Shown piece by piece: positions 23,201 to 34,104 of a stretch of DNA of 64,000 bases. The stretch's first letter is position 1. Each line of letters begins with the position of its first letter. The notes below the pieces were generated by a model. The model was not told the origin of the DNA and did not search any database. It saw only the letters and a program-made list of their open reading frames with translations. Position numbers and translations under genes: made by a program. Origin of the DNA: Hypoxylon rubiginosum (taxonomy: Eukaryota > Ascomycota > Sordariomycetes > Xylariales > Hypoxylaceae); the NCBI GenBank assembly GCA_902806565.1, contig CADCXA010000024.1, positions 1,116,001 to 1,180,000 on the forward strand, read 5' to 3'.

Positions 23201-26200
23201 TAATTAAAAAATTATTATTTTATTTTTTAAATTATAATTAAGTAAAATTTTTAAAATTCTTTAAAAATGTTTTTAAATATTTTTTAAATATCTATTTAAA
23301 TTATAACCAAAATAAAAAAAAGTATTAATAAATTTATTAAGATTTTATTTATATAATTCTTTTTATAATATTTAAAAATAAATTAAATTCCTTAAATTTA
23401 AAAGAAAAAATAAACTAATTAATATTATTTAAGTTATTATTAAAAAAAAATAATATTATATTTTTTATCTAAATTAATAAATTTAAAATTAAGATAAATA
23501 AAATAATCTTTTTAATATTATAATATAAAAACTTTTAAATAAAACCTACTTTTTTATTTAAATATTAAAACATTAAAATTTATTATTAGTTAAAAATATT
23601 ATTATTTATAAATAAAGATTTTTTATTAATATATTTTAAAAAAAAATATAATTAATATATTATTTTTAATATTTATAAATACTTTTATTTAATATTTTTT
23701 ATTATTATAAATAAATATTATTTTATAAATAAATTAACTTTTAAAATATAATTTAAAAGTTAATTTATTAAAAGTTAAAAACTTTTTATAATTTATAATT
23801 TAATATATTAAAAAAAAGTATAAAAATTTATTAATATTTTTTATAATTTTATATATTTTTTTTAATTTTAATTATCTAATAAATAAAATTTATTATAGTT
23901 TTTATATTTTAATTAAAATAAATTTATTATTAAGTTATTAATTTTTTATTAGTGTAATAAGGTAACTATTTAAAAATTTAAATTAAAAATTTTTTTTTTA
24001 ATAATTTTTAAGAAAAAAAACTTTATTAAAATTAAATTAATTTTCGTTTTTTTTATAAATATAAAAGCTAATATTATATTGTTACTAGATTTTTATTTTA
24101 TAAAAATAATTTTTCCTAAAATTATAAGTAATTTTTTTTTATTAACATCTTTTTTTATAAAATAAAATAAAATGTTATAATTATTTTTTTTATAATATTA
24201 ATATAAATATTTATTTTTTTTATATTAATTAATATTTATTTAATTAATTTTTTATAAAGTTTTTTTATTAAAAGTTTAATATTTATTTTTAAAATTAAGT
24301 TAATTACTACTTATTTATTAATTTTATTTTTTTAAAAATTAATTTTAATTAAATTTAAAATAATTATTTTTATTATAAAATTAATAACTTAATTTTAATT
24401 ATTTTATTATTAAATTAAGCTTATTTTCTTTTAATATATTAAGGTTTATAAATATATTTTTATAAATTTATTTAATTTTTTAAATAATATTAATAAATTT
24501 TTTATTGTTATTTAAAAAACTTTTTTAATAAAAATATATTAACTTAATAATTTTATTTAATAAGATTTTAATAATATAGTTTTAAAAAGTTATTTTAAAT
24601 TATTAAACCGATTTATTAAAATCTAGTATTTTAATAAAATATTAAATTATATTTTTATAATATTTAAATTTAAACATTTTTTTTAAGTTATAATGTTTTT
24701 TTAAAAGGTTTTTAAAATATTTTTTTAAAATAAGTTTATAATTTATTTAAAAATCTATAAATTTTATTTATTTTATTATTTATAGTTTTTATTAATATTA
24801 TATTTAAGTTTTATTTATTAATAAAAACTTTATTTAATTAATATAATAATAGTTTTTTAAAAAGTTTTTTATATATATTTTTATATATAATTTTATTTTT
24901 AAATATTAAAATTAAAACTTAAAAAAATCCTTATTATTATAAGTAATAAGTTTATTAAAATATATAAGATTAATAATAATAAAAACAGGATAAATTAATT
25001 ATTTAAACGTTTAAATTAATTTATTTTTTAATATAATTAAAAAAGTTAATTTAATATATAATAATTTATTTTTTTCATTATTAAAATTATTTAAATTACC
25101 ATTAAAATTATTAAAAAAAAGTGATAAATTATTTTTTTTATTTCCTTTAAATATAAAAAATTTAACTTAAATAAAATTAAATTAAATTTAAATATTAATA
25201 ACAATCCTTTTAATTTAACTAATTTATAAAACTTAAATAAATAATTAATTTTTTATTTTTACTTTTAAGTTAAAATATATAAATAAAAAGTAAATACTAA
25301 AAATAATATTAATTTAAATTAATTATTAAAAATTAAATTTAAATATAACTTATTTTTTTATATTTTTAAATATTAATTATATATTAATTAATTAATTAAT
25401 TATTAATTATTTAATAAACTTAATAAAAACAGTTTTAATATATACTTAAAAATCTAATAATTACTTTTAAAAAACTTAATTTAATTAAATTAAATTAATA
25501 TATTTTTAAATAAGTAATTTATTAATTTATAAATTTTTAATAATAATTTATTTAATAATTTTATTTTAAATTTTTTTATAAATATTAAAATTAATATATA
25601 ATAACTTTAAAATTAAATATTATTTTTAAATAATTTAAACTAACTTATTAATTATAACTTATTATATAATATTATTATTTATAAACTTAATAATAATCTT
25701 TTAAATTTATTATAAAAATATTTAATTAAATTATTTAATTTAATATTTAAAACTAATAATTTAAATAATTAATACTTTAATTTTTATATTATATATTTAA
25801 ATAATAATATTATAAACTACGTAAAAAATATTATAATTTTTATAAACTTTTTAATTTTTTTAATAAATAATATTTATTTAAATAATTAAAATTTAAATAA
25901 TATTATAAAAATTTTATATTTAAATATAAAGTTATAAAATTTATTTTAAAAAATTAATAATAATAACATTAAATATAATAAAATTAAAAATATCTTTTAT
26001 AATTAATTTATAATTTTAAAATCAATAAAATATAAAAATTAAACTTTTAAATTAAAATATTATTTTTATTTTAATAAATTCTTAAATAATAAAAGAAATA
26101 TTAAATTTAATAAAAAAATTTTTAAGTTTTTAATAAAAAAAAAATAATAAAGATTTTTATTAATATTATTTATATAAAAAGTTAATTAATTAAAAAGTTT

Positions 26201-26544
26201 TTTTAATTAAAAAAATCTTAAATTTAAATTCTTTAAAAAATAAAATAAATTTTTTTTATTTTAATAATTTTAAAATAAAATATAATAAAACTATTAATAA
26301 AAATAATAATAATATTAAATTATAAAAAAGTTATATTAAAATAATAATATAAATTACTTTAAAAAAAATATCTTTTAATAATAATAAAAAAATATTATTT
26401 ATTAAAAAAAAAAGTTTTAAATTATTAAAAAAAATTATAAAATAATTAACTTAAAATAAAAAAATTTTAAAATATTTAATATTTTAAAAATTTTTATTAA
26501 TTATTTAAATTTAATATAATTCTTAAAAAAAAATAAAAATTATT

Positions 26545-26867
26545 TATAATAAAAATCTATATTAAAAATTTAAAATAATTTTAATTTAATATAATAATTT
26601 TTATAAATCTTAAGATTTTTAATTTTTTTTAATTTAAATAAAAATTTAAAGTTTTATTTATATCTTAAAATTATTATTTAATTTTTATTTTATTATTATT
26701 TTAAACGTTTAATTAATATATATTAATCTTATTATTTTAATCTAAGTTATTTTTATTTATTTAACCTTAGCTAACTTATATATTAATATATAGGATACGC
26801 ACTTACCAAGATTTGTAACTATAGGTTTCTCTAATTAGGTGAGCCACTCGGATCGAGCCGTGTGACA
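26545..26867 (+). repeat. LTR (323 bp), right, family A copy 2, with unmutated outer end
   Basis: Bases 26,790-26,867 are of normal composition and end gatcgagccgtgtgaca; the rest is RIP-degraded. Confidence 0.9.
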
Positions 26868-26980
26868 CCCGACACCCTAGCCGACTCATCTCGCACTAAT
26901 CCTAAATCCCCCCTTCCTTCATTATTACCCCATTTTCTTCACTTTTTTGTTCCTTGTCGCTTTACATCTCAATACTTACA

Positions 26981-28081
26981 ATGTATCTCACGGATCAGCT
27001 TACGTAGCTTTACCCTCCCAAGCCCGGCTTCATTGGAGACGATCTCCCCTTACTTCATGGGAAGGTTAGTCTTGCCTTGCTCATTCTCATCTTCATATGC
27101 TAACCATTCCCGTTGAATCTAGGTTTATATTGTGACGGGCGCTAGTGGTGGCGTCGGCAAAGAGCTTACCCGCATCCTTTATAATAAGGGCGGCAGGGTT
27201 TATGTCGCGGCCCGATCCGAGGAGAAGGCCACGAAGGCTATCGATGACATCCGGAAGACTGTCTCCTCTTCCAACAATGGAGAACTTATTTTTCTGCCGT
27301 TAGACTTAGCTGATCTGACAACTATCAAGGCGTCCGCCCATAATTTCCTCCGTCGTGAAGAGAAGTTACATGTCCTATTCAATAATGCCGGAGTGATGCA
27401 CCCTCCAGCGGGTTCCAAGACGGCCCAAGGCTATGAGTTACAACTCGGCGTTAACTGTCTTGGCACTTTCTTATTCACGAAGTTGCTAACTCCGCTGCTG
27501 GTCGAAACGGCAAAGACAGAGCCGCCAGCAACAGTCCGTGTGGTGTGGGTCTCATCGACAGCCATCGAGGCCGCCTACGGTCTCGAAGGCGGAATCGACA
27601 TCGACAACCTCGATTATCACAAACCACTTCCGCTCTGGACAACATACGCTGTCAGCAAAGCTGGCAATTTCTTCCACGGCACAGAGTTTGCAAGGAGATA
27701 CAAAGCCGATGGTGTCGTGAGTATTCCGCTCAATCCCGGCATTCTGGACTCGGACCTTTGGCGCTGGCAGGGGAGGCTGGCACATGCCTTCTTCAAGATG
27801 GTTCTCCTCCACCCTCCGATTCTAGGGGCATATTGTGAGCTTTTTGCCGGCCTATCGCCAGATGTCACGTTGGAGAAAACGGGGAAATGGGGTGAGTAAT
27901 GAAATATCGACCATTGGTTTTTGTTGACTGACGCGTCCCTCAAGTTATCCCATGGGGACGGTTCCAAAACGTGCGCTCAGACCTTGAGGCTGCATCCAGG
28001 TCCGCAAGCGAGCCGGGTGGTACGGGAATCGCAGATAAATTCTGGGAATGGTCAGAAGAGCAGATTAAGCCACACCTCTGA
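26981..28081 (+). pseudogene. short-chain dehydrogenase (SDR) with a premature stop in exon 1
   Basis: Exons 26981-27064, 27123-27891 and 27945-28081, with introns of 58 and 53 bases; 329 residues if the early stop is ignored. The body is a good classical SDR: VYIVTGASGGVG (Rossmann), LFNNAGVM, WVSS, and YAVSK with the catalytic Tyr and Lys, then NPGILDSDL and a C-terminus KWVIPWGRFQ ... EEQIKPHL. It resembles fungal SDRs of the WW-domain oxidoreductase type. Exon 1 reads MYLTDQLT, stop, LYPPKPGF; codon 9 is TAG at 27005-27007 where a Gln (CAG) is expected from relatives. No other ATG lies before the Rossmann motif, so the protein should be lost. The gene begins only 114 bases from a RIP-degraded LTR and the change is CpA to TpA. 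Confidence 0.82.
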
Positions 28082-28298
28082 ACGGCCAAGGCTACACGAC
28101 AGTATCACCACTTGTCGATGGGGGGTAACGGCTCTTGGAACCGTAAACGGGTTGGTGACCTACCTGTAGTTTTGGTACTTTGAAGTCTTTGGTTGTCATA
28201 AGATGTTTAAGAATAAGGTAGACAGATTGAACATTGCTTCGCAACCACATACCCTAACTGACCACATGTAAGGTTAGCAGATGGCCATTCTAACTCAT

Positions 28299-28632
28299 GA
28301 TTGACCTACGCAAATCCGGTGATCACCAGACGAGAGACAATCATGGTTACGGCGTCGGCCGGCGCATCTGCCTTGGCATACATCTCGCCCAACGGGGTCT
28401 TTGGCTCGCCGTTGCGAGACTCTTATGGGCTTTCGAGGTTTGGTCAAAATTATACGCAATCGGAAAAGCAATTCTCATCGACATGACGCCGGAGACTGGA
28501 TGCCGCGAAGGTTTCTTGAACCAGTGTCTGTCTTTCGGAGTCGACATCAAGGTTAGATCAGAAGAACGCCGAGCAACTATCTTAAGGGAAACTGCTAAGG
28601 CAGAAGCTGAAGTTTTCACGGCGCCTTCCTAG
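28299..28632 (+). pseudogene. cytochrome P450 C-terminal fragment
   Basis: About 110 codons covering only the haem-binding end: HGYGVGRRICLGIHLAQRGLWLAVARLLWAF contains the ligand Cys, followed by the usual ... GFLNQCLSFGVDIKVRSEERR tail to a normal stop. The rest of the P450 (about 400 residues) is absent; upstream DNA shows no matching exon. A different subfamily from the pseudogene at 10,554-12,254. Confidence 0.78.
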
Positions 28633-29506
28633 GGTATTTTACCTCGTCCCACATGAAATTCGAGAGGGCGCCGATGACTGCGGTACCATAAGAAGGCTCT
28701 GACCTGCTAGCCGGAGTGGCTGTGGGTGAGGGGTGATGGGCTCATTAGGAACCTAGGTTAGGTAGGTACCTAGGTAGGTAACTTGGATGAATAGCAAAAG
28801 GATATTGGTAACTTGATAAATTGATAAATGGTAACCTAAGGCAAACTGAGATTGGTATTCTAAGGCATTCACCTTTATACACTAGTCTCCTTTGCTACAG
28901 CAAACAATAAGACAATCGGGACTAGCGCGTTTTTTGACAGGGAAAGGGGGTCCGTGTGCGTTTGAATGGGTGTTTGATAAATTGTGAGGCTATCGCGAAG
29001 CTTGCTATCTTTTGCCTAAGGTTCGCTATCGATCCATGCATTGGTGCTATGCTTGTTTGCTTTGTGACAGCACAGTGAGAAAAGTCACGCTAGGTTTGGA
29101 TCATTGACTCCATTGTTTGATTGTGTAGCTCCCATTGAATAAATACTTGCCTATTATCAGGTATCATTCGACTTATTCCTAAGGTAAACTGCCGCCCAAT
29201 GCACCGCGCACCTACTGTAATGGGTGTCAACACCTAAGGCTAATAAACTAATAGGTATCAATACCTAAGGCCAATAATGCCACTTGCTCTGGCCGCAAAA
29301 ACTATATATACATGGCTACCTTCCTCCATATTCCATCCTTTTTTTTTCTCCATATCGACATCTTCAGTGTCCCAGTCAGTCACAGTCACGCCTTTCACCG
29401 AAGACTTTGACAAATCTTTCGACACCGTCCTATAACGATCAATTCGACCCTTGATCTTTTCTCTTTCTCTACTAGTGTAGCACCCAACTAGTACATACCT
29501 CTCACC
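28633..29506. other. intergenic with short repeats
   Basis: Holds a palindromic run of CCTAGG/TAGGTA units at 28751-28780 and an imperfect 20-bp direct repeat (tcaayacctaaggcyaataa) at 29227-29246 and 29258-29277. The right end carries the promoter of the gene at 29,507. Confidence 0.6.
29301..29310 (+). promoter_or_regulatory. possible TATA element
   Basis: The sequence actatatata lies about 200 bases before the ATG at 29507 and is followed by a T/CT-rich tract at about 29335-29350, a common fungal promoter layout. Confidence 0.35.
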
Positions 29507-30213
29507 ATGCGCAACTTTCTAGGCTGGACTGGCGGATGGACCGGCCTGAACCAGGGTCCTCAGGCTAACCAGCCTAGGGCGCCGTCTGGCATTCAAAACG
29601 GCCGCCAGAACCCCACGGCGGTGGGTCTCCGGGGAACGAGTACTTCCTTCTTCTTCGGCGGCCAAACCCGCCCCCCTTTGGCCTCCAACAACCCTTTCGC
29701 CCCAGGTCAAGCCGCCGCTAGCAACACTGTCCCGAACTACCCCCCGCCCAGCTACGCCGAGGCCACTGGCTATGCTCCCCCTGCTGATGCCACACCCAGT
29801 TATCCACCTCCCAGCTACGCCGCTGCCACTGGTAGGTATACTACACCTTCTACTAGCTCAACCTTCACGAGCTACAATCAGCCCAACAACAGCCAGCACA
29901 CTACCAGCCAGTCCACAACTAGCCAGCGCGCCAACCAGTCTAGTCTTCCAGGCTATGTCCTCGCCGCACGTAAGTAAAAGAAAATTAACATATAGTTATG
30001 ATGTTGAATCACAAGCTAATGACGACTACGATAGAGGAAGAAACCCGGCAATATCGAGCGGCACGTCGCGCCGAGGCCCAGGCCCAGGCACAGGCCCAGG
30101 CACAGGCCCAGACCCAGACTGCTGCCCAGGCTGCAGCCGAAGCGGAGTGGTACCAAGAACAGATGGCCGCCAGGGGGAGGGTGTATGACTACAGTCCTGG
30201 CAGCTATGACTAA
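29507..30213 (+). CDS. low-complexity protein with two PPxY motifs and an AQ-dipeptide run
   Basis: Two exons, 29507-29969 and 30035-30213, joined across a 65-base intron (GTAAGT ... gctaatgac ... TAG); 213 residues. The first part is rich in Gly, Asn and Pro; two near-identical units YPPPSYAEATG and YPPPSYAAATG (about 78-88 and 99-109) each hold PPSY, a PPxY-type ligand for WW domains such as those of Rsp5/Nedd4 ubiquitin ligases. The second exon codes EEETRQYRAARRAEA, an alternating Ala-Gln run and an acidic, Tyr-rich end, likely a helix plus tail. There is no signal peptide or membrane segment. No family is recognised. Inference: an adaptor or a disordered cytosolic protein. The splice is supported by the AQ-run frame being open only after joining. 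Confidence 0.7.
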
Positions 30214-30716
30214 AGGGGCTGTCAATCATACCAGCGTGTTCGCTGGCGGTAGGGATGGGATTTCATAGCACTGAGGAGAATGGGGGTGGAGGATCTTCGT
30301 GCTCGGTATGATTCATACATACATACACCAATGAGATTGTTGATTTTGGAAACCTTTACGATCTTTATTTAAGTGACATGTTCGTGCCGCGAATGCTAAT
30401 ATCATCCCACCATACCTAAGTACTTTCACGCCCAATGAAGAATATTTCAGTGCCTTAAAATATCTGATTTATGCGTAGCAACTATAACTAGGTACCTCCC
30501 AGCTACCTACGTTTTAAGTCACATTTCCAATCTGTTCTCAATCTCCGTAGCTACCCAAGTAGGTATTCCCTTACCCGTTCGGATCGTCGTCTCGACTGAC
30601 CACGCCCCGCCCCTCTATCTTGTCGATTCCCATGTTTCACAACGCGGATCCCTCCAATGTACCGAGCGTTCCTTCATCCAGCCCGCTGGAATTCGAGTGC
30701 TGATTTTACCCCCCTC
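30214..30716. other. intergenic between convergent genes
   Basis: No gene seen; contains a short catacatacataca run near 30310 and ACCT-type repeats near 30490-30510. Confidence 0.5.
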
Positions 30717-31562
30717 CTAAGGCTCGTACGGCGGAGGCGGACTACCGTTGCTATTACGATCCAACTCCGGGTCGAAGCGCTCTCTGCCGTCCCTACCGTA
30801 CCTCTCGCGCAAGTCGTCTAGCTCGTAATCGTGCGGTTCCAGCGATCTCCGGATGTCTGGGCCGGAGTCCATGGCCCCGACGACAGCCGCATAGAACGCC
30901 GGCGGTTGCGAAACCCAGTTGGCGCCGAAGTGCTCGCGCATGTGGTTTCCGCAAAACGGATACGCGCCTTCGTCCACGGCTCGACTCGACCCGGTGGTTC
31001 CGCGCCGTCTCGATGGTCGGGCATCCGTCGGCCTGTGGACCGGTCCATCGTTGTGACTGTGACGCCCCTGTGCTTGAGCATGTTCGCGGCGCGGCCTGTG
31101 ATGGTTTCCGTGGGCGTTCCCGTGGGTATGGTTCCGACCATGTCCGTGCATGGAGAGACTACGACCAAATTCGTGGTTGTGTCTATGGCTGTGGCCATGA
31201 TTGTGGCCGTAGCCGTGGTCGTGGTCGTGGTCGTGGTCGTGGTTGTGGTTGTGGTTGTGGCCGTGGCCGTGGCTGTGGCTGTGGCCGTGGCCGTGTTGAT
31301 GAGTGTGGCTGTGTTGAGTGTGGCGACGACGAAGATGAGGGTGGAACTGCGTATTGGTAATGGGCTCGCTCCGGCCGGTTGTTACGTTATAAGCTATTCC
31401 TAGCTCGTTAAGGACAGTGTACGTTGGCATGAATGGGTGCCCGTGCTCGAGGCAATCATGAAGACCCCTTCCGCAGGGACAGACGCAGCACCGGCAATTC
31501 TGAGGGCGGCCGCACTCGCAGCCCGTGTAGTCTTCGATAAGGCCTCCATCGACGCGGCTCAT
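30717..31562 (-). CDS. Cys/His-rich protein with long His-repeat tract, probable metal binder
   Basis: 281 residues from ATG 31562, intronless. Residues 15-37 carry eight Cys (CECGRPQNCRCCVCPCGRGL then C37), enough for one or two zinc sites. Residues 81-153 alternate His with Gly, Ser, Asn or Asp (HGHGHSHSHGHGHNHNHN, then a DH run). Near 207-222 is YPFCGNHMREHFGANW, and the C-terminus reads SPPPPYEP, a PPxY motif. There is no signal peptide or membrane segment. The His tract resembles those in zinc/nickel-handling proteins, but there is no transporter or chaperone domain. Inference: intracellular metal buffer or metal-responsive adaptor. The repeated codons make long Val-rich and Gly-rich shadow frames on the other strand, which are not genes. 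Confidence 0.75.
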   Translation of the reverse strand: MSRVDGGLIEDYTGCECGRPQNCRCCVCPCGRGLHDCLEHGHPFMPTYTVLNELGIAYNVTTGRSEPITNTQFHPHLRRRHTQHSHTHQHGHGHSHSHGHGHNHNHNHDHDHDHDHGYGHNHGHSHRHNHEFGRSLSMHGHGRNHTHGNAHGNHHRPRREHAQAQGRHSHNDGPVHRPTDARPSRRRGTTGSSRAVDEGAYPFCGNHMREHFGANWVSQPPAFYAAVVGAMDSGPDIRRSLEPHDYELDDLRERYGRDGRERFDPELDRNSNGSPPPPYEP

Positions 31563-32740
31563 CTTGTCTGTTCTACTAATAGACTGATCTACTTATAGAT
31601 TATTGATGGATACATAAGTACCTTGTTAGATTCACAGCTTCAGCTTGATTGATTGTATGCCTAAGGTAGAGGATGGTGCTTCGGGATGTTGTGCCGGGGT
31701 AATAAAAGGAATACGTTAGGAGATAGGAAGTTATATATGTGTAATTTGAGCTATTCTATTATAGCTACAGCTAATGAATCGAGTTTGCGTTACTACTGTC
31801 ATTCATAACGTGCCGTCGTATTTTGCCCTGACTCGAACGACACTGCAAACGCCGAATGGAACAAATTCATACGTAGGTACGCTACAATCACCGACTTGCT
31901 TGGGATATCTGACTACTTACCGAGGAAAGTCGTGTTGGGGCAACACAAAATATTGAAGAAACAAAGAAAAAAGCTCAGTCGAGGAGTTGAACTCACAACC
32001 TACGAAATACCCACATCGGACAAGCATATTGTTAAGTGCTTGAAAGGAGAGCCAATAATGGTCTACACTAACCGAAAAGGGTTGATTTACTCGATTGTCA
32101 TTTCGTGGCGTTTGTGACAAGGGCGTACTGGTACGTCAGTAGTGACCTGAACCTGCATTGGGATTGGTGATGACCTCCAAATCAGGCCCGCAGTTGCCAG
32201 GAACGGCAATCACCTTGCATATGTAAGCTTTCAGCTACATCTAAGGGCAGTGTCCGCCTCCCCGGCGAGCTGAAATCTATGGACACAGGCCTATCGCATT
32301 ACTTGTCGTTAGTCAACACTTCAATAATATCCGCGTCGACAAGATTACCTAGCTGGTGATCTCGACAAATTCAACAACATATACTCTGACCCATCTTCAG
32401 CAAATTTCATCCTGTCCAAGAACCAAGTCAGCTGAATGTCCCCCTTTCAAGAATCTCAGCATCGACAACGTTAAGTATTGACGCCAATCTCACTTTAACG
32501 CTCAACTTCTGCCGCTGCTTCTGGTGTGCCAACGGGACGACTTCGCATCATGCTTCTAATGCCAAGACGAGGTCAAACGAGTAACGAGCTGCTAGAAGTA
32601 TGGACCAAGTGGAGATGAAGAGAAAGGGAGGGAGTCATTTTCTCATTTAAGGAAGAGGGAATCCCGTATTTCATCTGTTCTTTATCTTCTCATCACCAAC
32701 ACCCGAGACTTCACAGTATCTTCCACCAACCAACGACACA
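31563..32740. other. intergenic, no gene recognised
   Basis: About 1.2 kb. Frames at 31774-31956 and 31896-32117 lack family features. The part before 32,741 is the promoter of the GLEYA gene. Confidence 0.5.
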
Positions 32741-33469
32741 ATGATGCGCAATATCCAAGGCCTGGGCTTGCTCCTACTGGCCTCGGCGCCCATGATCACC
32801 GCCGTCATTCCTCCCGTCGAGCTGTGTCCCAGCTGTCCCAAGCCGAAGCACTGCTTCAACGAGGGCTGGGACTGGGCGTACTACAGCAACCCCCTTCACA
32901 ACGACGGCGAAGACTACCCGGGATTTCGCGCCGACGTCTTCAAGACGCGGGATCCCGCCTACTCGGGCGTGACGCCCTGGATCGGCGGCCACCTCGGCTA
33001 CACCGAAGCTGACCCGGACACGGCGACCTTCTACCAGTCCTCGACGCAGCTCAACAGCACCTACTTCGCGCTGAGCCACCGCGCCTACCTGTACGCGTGC
33101 GAGAGCGGGGCGTGGCAGTTCGACGTCTCGCGCGTGGACGACGCGGTCCTGGCCTGGGTCGGCGACGCCGCGTACGCGGGCTGGACGGACGCGAACGCCG
33201 ACGCCAGGGCCGCGTGGACGTTCCTCGGGGCCGCCGGGCAGCACTTCGGCGCCGCGAGCTTCGCCAGGGACCTCGACGGCGGCCGCTTCTACCCCATGCG
33301 CTTCGTCTTCGCGAACGCCCAGTGGGGCGGCAGCTTCAACCTGACCATCACGAGCCCCAGCGGCGTCATCGTGCACCGGTCCGGCCGCGGCAGCGACTGG
33401 GTCGTCCGGTCCTCGTGCGGCTTTGACACCTCGGCTCCGCGCTTCCCTGATTTCGGGGCGGAGACCTGA
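32741..33469 (+). CDS. secreted GLEYA-domain lectin-like protein
   Basis: 242 residues, intronless, ATG 32741. Residues 1-21 are a signal peptide (MMRNIQGLGLLLLASAPMITA). The mature part begins with a Cys-containing linker (ELCPSCPKPKHC), then a GLEYA-type beta sandwich: GWDWAYYSNPLHN (about 42-54), a stretch with GVTPWIGGHLGY, one N-S-T glycosylation site near 106, CESGAWQFDVSRVDDAVLAWVGDAAYAGW, and RFYPMRFVFANAQWGGSFNLTITSPSG. GLEYA domains bind cell-surface sugars in fungal adhesins. Here the protein stops soon after the domain with no Ser/Thr-rich stalk or GPI signal, so it is expected to be released rather than wall-anchored. It is very GC-rich at third positions, in contrast to the AT blocks nearby. 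Confidence 0.85.
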   Translation: MMRNIQGLGLLLLASAPMITAVIPPVELCPSCPKPKHCFNEGWDWAYYSNPLHNDGEDYPGFRADVFKTRDPAYSGVTPWIGGHLGYTEADPDTATFYQSSTQLNSTYFALSHRAYLYACESGAWQFDVSRVDDAVLAWVGDAAYAGWTDANADARAAWTFLGAAGQHFGAASFARDLDGGRFYPMRFVFANAQWGGSFNLTITSPSGVIVHRSGRGSDWVVRSSCGFDTSAPRFPDFGAET

Positions 33470-34104
33470 GAGATGGACGAAATGGCTTTTAGGGGTTCTC
33501 CCCTATATGAACAGGAGTTTTCTAGGATTGATGGGAAAGAGGGGGGACGCAGGTATATTCGGATGTAAATTCATGTTTTGGATGCTTTTGTTTAACCCTT
33601 CCTTATTTCTTGCCGGCTCACTCTTAGTGTGGCTAAAGGGGTTTCAACATAACCAACTATCCGCGGCTGAGGGCAATTAAGGAGAATTATGGCCCAGAAG
33701 CTCTATTTTATGCGACTACAGCAGTTGGTAGTGAATCGTGGATCTCGGAGCTAGATGGTCGGCTTTGTCGAGTATGAAGATGTGCGATCAATTTTTGGGC
33801 TTCACTAATTTTAAATTTATATTTCATTATATTAAAACCCCCCTTTTTCCTAATATATAATTGTAAACCTAATTTTTCAATTTGCTTACTACATTATGGG
33901 ATTCTTGATGTTTGTACAATTTTCAATGGTTTACGTTGGCAGAGTGACCTCAAATTCAGCAGGAGTTTGCTGTTATTTCGAAAAAGACTTGAGTGTAAAG
34001 GTCTGGAATAGGAGAACTCATAGTCTATCTTGTCTACGATTTACCCGAGCCTACCGTATGAAGCACCGCAATATATACACGGGTCCTGAACCGTGTCGTG
34101 ACAC
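33470..34104. other. intergenic, no gene recognised
   Basis: Downstream of the GLEYA gene and of the minus-strand SDR. A locally AT-rich patch lies at about 33805-33870. The frame at 33896-34210 overlaps the SDR's last exon on the opposite strand. Confidence 0.5.

Larger units (their letters stand above)
19922..26867 (+). mobile_element. RIP-degraded LTR retrotransposon, family A copy 2
   Basis: 6,946 bases, same orientation and internal order as copy 1 (for example the stretches at 14,080 and 21,630, or 16,500 and 24,050, are recognisably the same). Flanking five bases are CTTAA on the left and CCCGA on the right, one duplication with one side mutated. The last 70 bases keep normal composition and give the unmutated LTR end. 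No readable protein. Confidence 0.88.

Noticed and set aside
12411..26867. AT-rich block as centromere or mitochondrial insertion
   Set aside because: The whole block resolves into two LTR elements with matching LTRs and target duplications, and shows a C-to-T/G-to-A pattern.
30831..31403. Long plus-strand frames rich in Val and in Gly/Arg opposite the His-rich gene
   Set aside because: They are shadows of the alternating His codons on the minus strand; no natural composition or motifs.
31970..32110. B-box-like gagttcaactcc on the minus strand
   Set aside because: Flanking stems do not pair; no tRNA structure.
32774..33376. Minus-strand 200-codon frame over the GLEYA gene
   Set aside because: Antisense shadow caused by high third-position GC; the plus strand has a signal peptide and domain.
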